12,231 bases of DNA from Desulfobacteraceae bacterium. GTDB taxonomy: Bacteria; Desulfobacterota; DSM-4660; Desulfatiglandales; HGW-15. Every line of letters begins with the position of its first letter. Position 1 is the first letter of the stretch. Location of the stretch: assembly GCA_003819975.1 (NCBI GenBank), contig RPPU01000069.1, positions 1 through 12,231 of the forward strand. Direction: 5' to 3'. Below are positions 1-5,279 of the stretch, in pieces. Both the position numbers and the translations under genes were made by a program. Below the pieces are notes generated by a model. That model saw nothing but the letters and a program-made list of their open reading frames with translations, did not search any database and had not been told where the DNA came from.

Positions 1-153
1 GCGTTCCAGCATGTGGCCGGCATCAGCGGCGCCGGAACCGTGATCGCGGTCAACAAAGACAAAAAAGCGCCCATTTTCCGAGTGGCCGATTACGGCGTGG
101 TCGGCGATCTGTTCCAGTTTACGGAAGCTTTGAAAGCCAAGTTGGCGAAATAG
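1..153 (+). CDS. etfA: Electron transfer flavoprotein alpha subunit (C-terminal end)
   Basis: Only the last 50 codons are present; the gene starts before the window. The reading frame opens at base 1 and ends at TAG 151-153. The peptide carries the C-terminal FAD-domain signature of EtfA/Fix[10 protein letters not shown], then VIAVNKD, then [15 protein letters not shown], and a charged tail. In this family these segments bind the isoalloxazine and adenine parts of FAD. EtfA pairs with EtfB in the cytoplasm and passes electrons from acyl-CoA and other dehydrogenases to the quinone pool or to bifurcating partners. etfB is probably just upstream, outside the window. No clear intrinsic terminator follows; the A-run after the stop has no stem beside it. 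Identity is secure from the motif string. Which EtfA subtype it is cannot be judged from this fragment. Confidence 0.93.
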   Translation, partial: AFQHVAGISGAGTVIAVNKDKKAPIFRVADYGVVGDLFQFTEALKAKLAK

Positions 154-201
154 GGGTCTCACCAAAAAAAAAGATGAAAGATTCAAGTAGTACGGGTGTA
201 G

Positions 202-221
202 GGGCGCACGGCCGTGCGCCC
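202..221. repeat. 20-bp perfect GC-rich palindrome
   Basis: GGGCGCACGGCCGTGCGCCC is its own reverse complement and is preceded by GTAGG. Sequences of the type GTAGGGGCGCACGGCCGTGCGCCC are, from memory, common dispersed intergenic repeats in several environmental bacterial groups. It can fold into a strong hairpin in RNA from either strand, but no T-run follows, so it is not a typical intrinsic terminator. Confidence 0.75.
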
Positions 222-280
222 GCCATTTGGATCAAGAAGATCTTGCTCCAGTGTCGCCAAGGTACAAAGGCTTTTTGGTA

Positions 281-330
281 GAGGCGGGTTTTGAAGACAA
301 TTTCAAAAGGAAATTGTGACTCGCCCCTAT
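281..330. repeat. Imperfect inverted repeat with an internal hairpin
   Basis: The outer arms, agaggcgggtt at about 281-291 and gactcgcccct at about 318-328, are near reverse complements. Inside lies a perfect 8-bp stem, ACAATTTC (297-304) and GAAATTGT (310-317), with a 5-base loop. The outer motif resembles the dispersed GTAGGGGCGGGTTT-type repeats seen in many environmental genomes. With the palindrome at 202-221 this makes two repeat units in one gap. Confidence 0.55.
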
Positions 331-368
331 GGATTTAGACATTTCTTCTCTGAATAAGATTCCAAAAA

Positions 369-719
369 ATGAAATCGAAAGTCACTATTCTCGATCGAAT
401 CGCCATGGCTGTCTTATGTGCCGTGATCGGCGCAATATTAGCGGTTATTATTTGGATTTTTGTCTCAAATGATCGAGGCAACGCCAAATTCCATATCGAT
501 GCTTTCTGGTTTGCGGTTGGTTCTTTTGCTACGGTCGGTTTCATCGCTGGGATTAACGCCGCAGATTTTTTAGGAATCTTGTTTCATGATGTCTGGATAT
601 TTGGTTTGGAGGATGATGCATCGATTACGTCTGGACATGTCTCTTTTAAAAATCCTGTCTTTTTTACATTCATACTACTATTGATCATTGCAATCACAGT
701 TGTGCTTTCGATTTGGTAG
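369..719 (+). CDS. Small hypothetical membrane protein, about three TM segments
   Basis: An ORF of 116 codons from ATG 369 to TAG 719. Hydrophobic stretches at residues 12-32, 47-68 and 97-115 predict three membrane helices. A short polar loop (SNDRGNAKFHID) follows the first, and a loop with DDASITSGH precedes the last. The start MKSKVTILDRIAMAVLCAVIGA vaguely resembles small inner-membrane proteins of unknown function in Proteobacteria that begin with L-D-R-I plus a glycine/alanine helix, but I do not recognise a named family. No good Shine-Dalgarno sequence precedes the ATG. The hydrophobic pattern and length argue for a real gene, while the missing ribosome site and the flanking repeats lower certainty. 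It stands alone between etfA and the toxin-antitoxin operon, so context gives no function. Confidence 0.6.
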   Translation: MKSKVTILDRIAMAVLCAVIGAILAVIIWIFVSNDRGNAKFHIDAFWFAVGSFATVGFIAGINAADFLGILFHDVWIFGLEDDASITSGHVSFKNPVFFTFILLLIIAITVVLSIW

Positions 720-1118
720 CGGTTCATTTTTTAAGTACCTAATAATTCCTTCCAACACCCTTTTCGGTACTTCGCATGTTAACCCCAACGATGCAGATTT
801 TTTCTAGGGCTATCCCCAGCTCACCCTGAGCTTGTCGAAGGGTGAGCATTACGTGATAGTAAAATTCATCCTTCGACAAGCTCAGGATGAATGAGCGGTC
901 TGATGGCAATTCATGGTTTTTCTTGAATCCACTTACAGTGTATTCTTGCATCAGCAGGGATTTTTTCAATTTGACTGGGAAAACAATCATCCCTATACGT
1001 TTTGCGTTATATTTTATGCACCTATAGGGTTATCTTTTGATCGCTTGAATATTTGATATTACCGCTTATAATATAAATATTTGAATATTATAGGTTTATT
1101 GCATTTTATTCTCAATGG
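720..1118. other. Intergenic gap upstream of mazEF
   Basis: No gene is supported. The gap contains a REP-like inverted pair (821-890) and, from about 1000, a very AT-rich stretch leading into the mazEF promoter. That stretch includes an inverted repeat TATAATAT (1067-1074) and ATATTATA (1085-1092) around AAATATTTGA, and two similar direct copies of ATATTTGA(A)TATTA at about 1049 and 1078. These could be upstream regulatory sites but may simply reflect base composition. Confidence 0.6.
821..890. repeat. REP-like pair in inverted orientation
   Basis: Two 25-base units, 821-845 and 866-890, are reverse complements of each other at 23 of 25 positions and are separated by 20 bases. Each contains the core CTTCGACAAGCTCAGG or its complement, with matched ends (TCACCC/GGGTGA in one, TCATCC/GGATGA in the other), so each unit can also fold on its own. 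This core is a well-known dispersed intergenic motif in many environmental bacterial genomes. The two sites where the arms differ are compensated within each unit, which keeps each unit's own stem intact. Confidence 0.85.
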
Positions 1119-1157
1119 TATTGACAATAGTAAGCATGAAAGGTTATACTATCAATA
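1119..1157. promoter_or_regulatory. Candidate MazE operator overlapping the promoter
   Basis: An inverted repeat ATAGTA (1127-1132) and TACTAT (1147-1152) has 14 bases between its arms. It extends outward as TATTG (1119-1123) and CAATA (1153-1157), with three extra bases in the left arm. It covers the spacer and -10 box and reaches the -35. Ribbon-helix-helix antitoxins typically bind palindromes over their own promoter, so autorepression is the likely role. The site is inferred from symmetry alone. Confidence 0.45.
1121..1150 (+). promoter_or_regulatory. Sigma-70 type promoter of mazEF
   Basis: A consensus -35 box TTGACA (1121-1126) is followed after 18 bases by TATACT (1145-1150), one mismatch from TATAAT. 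Transcription would start near 1157, leaving a leader of about 19 bases with GGAGG (1163-1167) 8 bases before the antitoxin ATG. This is one of the strongest promoters visible in the window. Confidence 0.8.
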
Positions 1158-1175
1158 ATGCCGGAGGTATGAAAT

Positions 1176-1430
1176 ATGGGTGTTAAAACAGCCATATCGT
1201 TAGATGATGAGTTATTTCAGAAAATTGAGGCCATATCAAAAGAGTTACAGATATCTCGTAGCCGTTTATTTGCCCTGGCAGTTCAGGAATTTATAGCGCA
1301 TCACGAGAATTTACAATTGTTGCATTCAATAAATTTAGCCTATGATGATGAAAAGGTCGATAGCGGAGGGAAGACCCTTCAGAAGAGCATGCGTTCCAAG
1401 CAACGCAATTTGGTGGAGGGACAATGGTAA
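1176..1430 (+). CDS. mazE: Ribbon-helix-helix antitoxin, MazE-type
   Basis: An 84-residue protein. Residues 3-45 (VKTAISLDDELF, an amphipathic helix, then ISRSRLFALAVQEFI) have the ribbon-helix-helix layout: a short beta strand that reads DNA as a dimer, followed by two helices with an S-R-S turn. The tail holds SINLAYDDEK and ends RNLVEGQW; a C-terminal LVEG-W motif is typical of RHH antitoxins paired with MazF and wraps the toxin. It should neutralise the downstream toxin and repress the shared promoter. ATG 1176 is chosen because GGAGG lies 8 bases upstream; ATG 1169 is in another frame. The stop overlaps the toxin start by 7 bases, so translation is probably coupled. The RHH type differs from the AbrB-fold MazE of E. 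coli, so the symbol names function rather than fold. Confidence 0.88.
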   Translation: MGVKTAISLDDELFQKIEAISKELQISRSRLFALAVQEFIAHHENLQLLHSINLAYDDEKVDSGGKTLQKSMRSKQRNLVEGQW

Positions 1431-1783
1431 TCGAACAAGGCGATATTTATTGGGTCGATTTGGGAGATCCCCAAGGTTCGGGTCCGGGTTATCGTCATCC
1501 GCACGTGGTGGTTCAAAACAATCTTTTTAATCAAAGCCGGATTCGGACAGTGGTCATCTGTGCCTTAACCTCCAACTTAAAGCGGGCCGAAGCGCCGGGC
1601 AATGTGCTCCTCAATCAAGGCGAAGCCAATTTGCCTAAACCGAGTGTGATAAATGTGTCGCAGATATTTACGGTCGATAAGGATTCTTTAATCGAAAAAA
1701 TAGGTGTTTTATCTATGCAACGAATTCGAGAAATTCTTAAAGGCATCCAATTGGTGCTTGAACCCCGTAATGTAGCGGAATAA
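1424..1783 (+). CDS. mazF: MazF/PemK family endoribonuclease toxin
   Basis: A 119-residue protein, full length for MazF/PemK. It opens with QGDIYWVDLG (residues 5-14), followed by GYRHPHVVVQN (22-32), VVICALTSNLKRA (43-55) and LPKPSVINVSQIFTVDK (70-86), the ordered conserved blocks of the family. Arg24 and Thr49 line up with the catalytic Arg and Thr of Bacillus MazF. Members cut mRNA, and sometimes rRNA or tRNA, at short specific sequences to halt growth when the antitoxin is lost. The cut site cannot be predicted here. ATG 1424 lies inside the end of the antitoxin gene, and GGTGGAGGG just before it serves as ribosome site. The gene appears intact, with no lost motif. A weak stem-loop follows at 1791-1848. 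Confidence 0.93.
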   Translation: MVIEQGDIYWVDLGDPQGSGPGYRHPHVVVQNNLFNQSRIRTVVICALTSNLKRAEAPGNVLLNQGEANLPKPSVINVSQIFTVDKDSLIEKIGVLSMQRIREILKGIQLVLEPRNVAE

Positions 1784-1790
1784 CCGAGCC

Positions 1791-1848
1791 GGTTGCTATC
1801 AAAAATAGGGTTTGAAAATTTTTGTTTTCGGCTAATAGCCAGCCTTTT
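1791..1848 (+). terminator. Possible weak terminator between convergent genes
   Basis: GGTTGCTAT (1791-1799) can pair with ATAGCCAGCC (1835-1844), with one bulge and one wobble, followed by TTTTCC. The loop is long (about 35 bases) and contains a small GAAAA/TTTTC stem. It lies in the 69-base gap where mazF and the nitroreductase gene converge, so it might serve either strand. The structure is imperfect. Confidence 0.3.
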
Positions 1849-1852
1849 CCTT

Positions 1853-2422
1853 CTATAATATAATCTCATCCAATGCCCTTTTGGGCACGTGGTGGACCGT
1901 ATCTTTATCCCGCCAATACTTGATATCGCCGTCCGGGCCGAGCGGATCGATGACGATCTTTTCTTTGGGTTTGCCCAAAGCGATCACGTGCAGGATTTCA
2001 AGGTGATCGGGAATGGAGAGTTCTTGACGGAGTGGGTCGCGCTTCACCGCGGCAATGATACAACCGGCCAAGCCCAAGCCGGTTGCACCGAGTAAAATGC
2101 TTTGGGAGGCAATGCCGTGATCGCAGCCGAAGTTTTTGGTAATGGTTTGGTCTCCCAAAACAATGATATAAGCTGAAGGTCTTTCTCCCGCAGACGGACC
2201 CGGCCAATCTTTTAAATAACCGGCCCAGCCCAATTGGGGAAAAATCAGGGCGTTTTTTTGCGGTTGGTTGCAAAGCAGGTATTTCAAGGGCTGCAGATTG
2301 GCGCCGGAAGCGGAAAGCCGGGCTAAATTAACCAGGCCGCGCAGGATTTTCATGCCGATTGCGTAATCTTCATAAAACCGACGACAGCTGCGGGTTTTGA
2401 GTAGCAGTTCTTCCATGTTCAT
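1853..2422 (-). CDS. Nitroreductase family flavoprotein
   Basis: A 189-residue protein with the nitroreductase fold signature. An N-terminal RSCRRF (residues 11-16) and SGANLQPLKY (39-48) are the two FMN-phosphate and ring contacts typical of the family. A central helix follows with GIASQSILLGATGLGLAGC (about 103-121), then a hydrophobic strand ending ALGKPKEK. Such proteins bind FMN as dimers and use NAD(P)H to reduce nitro groups, quinones or flavins; the physiological substrate is not evident. The length is in the usual 170-220 range. ATG 2422 is supported by AGGAG (2430-2434) 7 bases upstream. It lies on the same strand as mutT but 179 bases downstream, with an inverted-repeat element between, so shared transcription is uncertain. 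A perfect TATAAT on the minus strand (2491-2486), inside the element, lacks a clear -35 partner. Confidence 0.88.
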   Translation of the reverse strand: MNMEELLLKTRSCRRFYEDYAIGMKILRGLVNLARLSASGANLQPLKYLLCNQPQKNALIFPQLGWAGYLKDWPGPSAGERPSAYIIVLGDQTITKNFGCDHGIASQSILLGATGLGLAGCIIAAVKRDPLRQELSIPDHLEILHVIALGKPKEKIVIDPLGPDGDIKYWRDKDTVHHVPKRALDEIIL

Positions 2423-2451
2423 TTTCTATCTCCTGGAAAATAAAAAAGAAA

Positions 2452-2580
2452 TATTCACCGCAAAGGACGCAGAGAGCGCAAAGAGATTATAAAAAGCAAA
2501 AAAATAAGAAACTTCTGCGCGCTCTGCGTCTCGAACGCGGGATTGTATGTTCAAACAATCCCTGAAGTGGGCGGTGAATA
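2452..2580. repeat. 129-bp inverted-repeat element
   Basis: The ends are a perfect 10-bp inverted repeat, TATTCACCGC (2452-2461) and GCGGTGAATA (2571-2580). Further in, GACGCAGAGAGCGCA (2466-2480) pairs with TGCGCGCTCTGCGTC (2516-2530) at 14 of 15 positions. A separate hairpin, GGGATTGT (2539-2546) and ACAATCCC (2555-2562), sits in the right half only. The CACCGCAAAGGACGCAGAGAGCGCAAAG type of motif is a familiar dispersed repeat in environmental genomes. It has no coding capacity and could be a MITE-like or REP-like element. It fills the mutT-nitroreductase gap. Confidence 0.75.
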
Positions 2581-2601
2581 ATGATCTTGATTTTATCATT
2601 C

Positions 2602-3006
2602 TTAAACCTGTCTCTTCAGCAGCAAGCGATCAATTATTATTTTATCCGGTGGTGTAAAGGCAAACTCTTTTAACTCCTCGTCCCGAACCCAACGGGATTC
2701 CTGGCCTTCCAGTCCGGACGGGGTGCCCTGCACCAGGCTACAAAGAAAGCAATGCAAGGTGACGAACTTGGTTTCATATTCATGTGCGACGCTCATAAAG
2801 AGTTCACCTACCGCAACTTCCAGGCCCAATTCTTCCTTGAGTTCCCGAGCCAGACATTCCTTTAACGTTTCGCCTTCTTCTTGCTTGCCGCCGGGGAATT
2901 CCCATAAACCGGCCAGATGTTTTCCGGCCGGCCGACGGGCGATCAACAAGCAATCCTGGCGCCGGATCAAGCCGGCCGTAACGTGATAATGCGGTTTTGA
3001 CATCAT
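2602..3006 (-). CDS. mutT: MutT-type Nudix hydrolase (8-oxo-dGTP diphosphatase-like)
   Basis: A 134-residue protein, the normal size for MutT. Residues 40-62 match the Nudix box G-x5-E-x7-R-E-U-x-E-E-x-G-U exactly: G40, E46, R54, E55, E58, E59 and G61. These residues bind the magnesium ions that cleave nucleoside diphosphate bonds. The preceding LAGLWEFPGGK (31-41) is the form typical of MutT proteins that remove 8-oxo-dGTP, converting it to the monophosphate to prevent A:T to C:G mutations. A role on another nucleotide is possible, because MutT-like paralogues look alike. The gene begins within the stop of the TPR gene (ATGATG at 3006-3001): the first ATG overlaps it by 4 bases, the second by 1. 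No Shine-Dalgarno is visible, so translation probably depends on coupling to the upstream gene. Confidence 0.87.
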   Translation of the reverse strand: MMSKPHYHVTAGLIRRQDCLLIARRPAGKHLAGLWEFPGGKQEEGETLKECLARELKEELGLEVAVGELFMSVAHEYETKFVTLHCFLCSLVQGTPSGLEGQESRWVRDEELKEFAFTPPDKIIIDRLLLKRQV

Positions 3007-4832
3007 TCGGGTTTTTGGTGCAAAAGTTCAAGTTTTAGACGGAGATAAGCTTCCTCGGCTTCGGTATGATCGGGGTTCAGATCCAAAATTTTTTGATACG
3101 ATTCCAAGGCCTCTTTGAGCAGCTCCTGCTTTTCCTGGAGTTTGGCCAGTTGCAGCCATAAATTAATATTTCGGGGTTGGGACTTGATGAGTTCTTTGAT
3201 TTGTTCCATGGCCGGGATTTCCTGGCCGGTTTTGAGAAAAGCCAGAACTAAATATTCGCGTAATTCTTTTTGCCCCGGATTTTTTATCAAGCCTTTTTGA
3301 AAAATCGGAATCATTTCCTTATGCCGGTTGTTACGATTCAAATATTCAAAAATATAGCGATAATAAGAGGGTTCGGCGGGTCTGAGTTCCGCCAGGAACA
3401 GGGCTTCTTTTAAGGCCGCGTCATCTTGCTTTTGTTTTTTATGGATTTCAAAAAGCAGATTATGGGCTTCCGGGTCCTGGGGATTGTTTTTCAAAAGAGT
3501 TTTTAGATAAGTTTGGGCTTTGCCGAAATCGCCTTGTTCAAATTCCAAAACACTTAGATTATAAAGAACAATCCCGTTATCCGGGTTCAAAGCCAGGATT
3601 TTTTCATAAATGCTTTTCAGCCCGGGCTTGTCTTTTTTAACATCCATAAGCCGAGCAGTCAACAGCAGGGCTTTGAGAGAATCGGGATCTTTATCCAAAA
3701 TTTCTGTGAGATATTTTTCAGCTTCCCCGTATTTTTGTTTTTTTATTAAGCTCTCAGCCAGTTTGAGGCGGCTTTCATTGTCATCGGCCTTGAATTCCAA
3801 CGCTTTGGTCAGATAAAGGTCGGCCTGTTCCGTGTCGTTGTTTTTCGCATATAAATTGGACAGATTGTAATAAAGATTGGCGTCATTTTTATCCAATTCC
3901 ACAGCCTTGAGAAAGACGGCAATGGCGTCTTTGATTCGGTCGGTTTCGGTATAAAGAAAACCCAAGGTTTTATAGAGAGGTAGTTGATTTTCCGGCCCTG
4001 TTTGTTTCAGTAACGTTTCATATTCCGTAATGGATTCAGAGTGTTTTTTTTGTTCTTCCAATAACCGGGCCAGCCGTGTGCGCACTTCAATATTTTGAGG
4101 ATTTAATTTTAAAAGCCGACGCAAGGCGGCAGCCACCTCGTCGGGTTTTTTCAGGTTTTCATTGACCGTTATCAATTCGTTTAATATTTTTTCGCTGGGC
4201 TGGTCCTTGGCGAATTCTTCCAGCAACTTGGCCATTTGCGGCCATTTATGCTGTGATCGAAATTCTTCCAATATCCTGTTTTGGATCAATTTATCCTGCG
4301 GATGAAGCTGCAACGCTTTTTCCAGAACGACGATACGCCGGTTTTTATCGATGGTTTTTTCAGCCAAGCCGATCCAATCTTCGACCATGGGTTCTACGTG
4401 AAGCTCAATGGAACCGATCTCCAGATTATATTGCTTGACTTCTATTCTAAATCGATACCGGTCGGGAAGTTCATTTTGAGGCAGAAGGGTTTCGATGACC
4501 AATTTGTCATTAAGCAGGGCATTGACATCAAAACCGACGGAAGTCAAACGGACGCCTTTGTTATGAAAAATACTGGTGCTGATCTCCAGAATTTTCAATT
4601 GATCCCGGGGCCCGGCTTGCAGGGTTTCGCCGGCCGGCACCTGAATCTGCTCCGCATTTTTTTCGAACAAAATATAATTGAGTTGCGGATTGTCTTTTAC
4701 TGAAGCGGACCAATAATACCAGACCCAGATACCGGTTCCTGATAGGATAATGGCAATGGTGATAAGGATGATCCGCTTGCGGGAAAGGGCTGAAGGCATG
4801 GAGAATCGAGTTGAAGGTTTTTTAACCGGCAT
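3003..4832 (-). CDS. Membrane-anchored tetratricopeptide-repeat protein
   Basis: A 609-residue protein. Residues 1-20 are basic, 21-40 form one hydrophobic helix (IILITIAIILSGTGIWVWYY), and the rest is probably outside the inner membrane. Residues 50-150 form a strand-rich domain I do not recognise (ILFEKNAEQIQVPAGETL, then several VxLxxVGFDV-like strands). From about 155 to 600 run roughly a dozen TPR-like helix pairs with the usual pattern, for example residues 317-350 (NDANLYYNLSNLYAK, then ADLYLTKAL) and 418-452. TPR arrays bind other proteins, often in envelope assembly; no specific partner is indicated. ATG 4832 lacks a ribosome site and lies only a few bases after a predicted transcription start, so ATG 4799 (Met12) is a real alternative. 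mutT overlaps its stop. Confidence 0.85.
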   Translation of the reverse strand: MPVKKPSTRFSMPSALSRKRIILITIAIILSGTGIWVWYYWSASVKDNPQLNYILFEKNAEQIQVPAGETLQAGPRDQLKILEISTSIFHNKGVRLTSVGFDVNALLNDKLVIETLLPQNELPDRYRFRIEVKQYNLEIGSIELHVEPMVEDWIGLAEKTIDKNRRIVVLEKALQLHPQDKLIQNRILEEFRSQHKWPQMAKLLEEFAKDQPSEKILNELITVNENLKKPDEVAAALRRLLKLNPQNIEVRTRLARLLEEQKKHSESITEYETLLKQTGPENQLPLYKTLGFLYTETDRIKDAIAVFLKAVELDKNDANLYYNLSNLYAKNNDTEQADLYLTKALEFKADDNESRLKLAESLIKKQKYGEAEKYLTEILDKDPDSLKALLLTARLMDVKKDKPGLKSIYEKILALNPDNGIVLYNLSVLEFEQGDFGKAQTYLKTLLKNNPQDPEAHNLLFEIHKKQKQDDAALKEALFLAELRPAEPSYYRYIFEYLNRNNRHKEMIPIFQKGLIKNPGQKELREYLVLAFLKTGQEIPAMEQIKELIKSQPRNINLWLQLAKLQEKQELLKEALESYQKILDLNPDHTEAEEAYLRLKLELLHQKPE

Positions 4833-4841
4833 AAGGTTGAT

Positions 4842-4870
4842 ATTTTAAACAATTGATGGGGTTTTGTCGA
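4842..4870 (-). promoter_or_regulatory. Candidate promoter of the TPR-mutT operon
   Basis: On the minus strand TCGACA (4870-4865) precedes TAAAAT (4847-4842) with exactly 17 bases between them. Transcription would begin near 4835, only about 3 bases before ATG 4832. That implies a nearly leaderless message or use of the later ATG at 4799. Confidence 0.5.
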
Positions 4871-4973
4871 TAGGTTAAAAAATTATAAATTTTCTATTAT
4901 TTCCGGCTAAAAGTTTATTTGATAATTATTTTGTAAAGTCCACTCAAAATGCATTCCAGGAATATGGAATTTT

Positions 4974-5182
4974 ATACGATTTCTCCCTGCGGTCGAAATG
5001 ACATGATCGACGTTGTTTAAAGGATATCTCAAAAATACCGTTTTAAGAATGAGTGTGCTGAAAGTTACAGTATTTTTAATAATCATCTGGTTCGTTTTTT
5101 GATTTTTGAGATATCCGGTATTAACTAAGGAAGATTTTGCCTCCTATGTCATTTCGACGAGCGCAGCCAGGAGAAATCGTAT
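4974..5182. repeat. Nested palindrome, about 209 bp
   Basis: The outer arms are 4974-5004 and 5146-5182. Both read ATGTCATTTCGAC, a GCAG-containing middle, then GGAGAAATCGTAT when the left is reverse-complemented; the right arm has about six extra bases in the middle. This belongs to the widely dispersed GTCATTTCGA...GAGAAATC repeat type. Inside lies a second, nearly concentric pair: a perfect 15-bp inverted repeat GGATATCTCAAAAAT (5022-5036) and ATTTTTGAGATATCC (5102-5116). A further alternative pairing is AAAAATAC (5031-5038) with GTATTTTT (5070-5077). No ORF of note is present. The element fills most of the gap between the secF terminator and the TPR promoter. Confidence 0.8.
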
Positions 5183-5224
5183 CCTTTTTAAGGTCAACGC
5201 CAGGATTAAATCAACAATAATCTA

Positions 5225-5256
5225 ATAAAAAAGGCCCTGCTAAAAGACAGGGCCTT
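5225..5256 (-). terminator. Intrinsic terminator after secF
   Basis: Read on the minus strand: a perfect 9-bp stem AAGGCCCTG/CAGGGCCTT with an 8-base loop TCTTTTAG, followed at once by TTTTATTAGA. It begins 24 bases past the secF stop and closes the queA-to-secF transcript. On the plus strand no T-run follows, so it is one-way. Confidence 0.92.
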
Positions 5257-5279
5257 GTGAAAGGAAAGGTAGGTTAAAG

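Larger units (their letters stand above)
154..368. other. Intergenic gap with two palindromic repeats
   Basis: No gene is supported between etfA and the small membrane protein. The gap holds a perfect 20-bp palindrome at 202-221 and a second imperfect inverted repeat at 281-330, both listed separately. No convincing sigma-70 promoter for the next gene was seen; a TTGTGA at 313-318 followed 16 bases later by TAGACA is too weak to call. Confidence 0.7.

Noticed and set aside
739..990. Minus-strand frame of 83 codons
   Set aside because: Much of it is the translated REP-like pair (giving LSLSKDE and LRQAQGE-type strings), a well-known source of false hypothetical proteins. No ribosome site.
720..1118. 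CRISPR array
   Set aside because: Only two inverted, not direct, repeat units with a single spacer-like gap. No further copies.
1853..3006. Defence island or prophage cargo around mazEF
   Set aside because: The neighbours are a nitroreductase, a Nudix enzyme and housekeeping genes. No integrase, phage gene, restriction system or tRNA attachment site is present.
4281..4703. Plus-strand frame of 140 codons
   Set aside because: Lies wholly antisense to the TPR gene, which has clear repeat structure; no ribosome site or recognisable domain.
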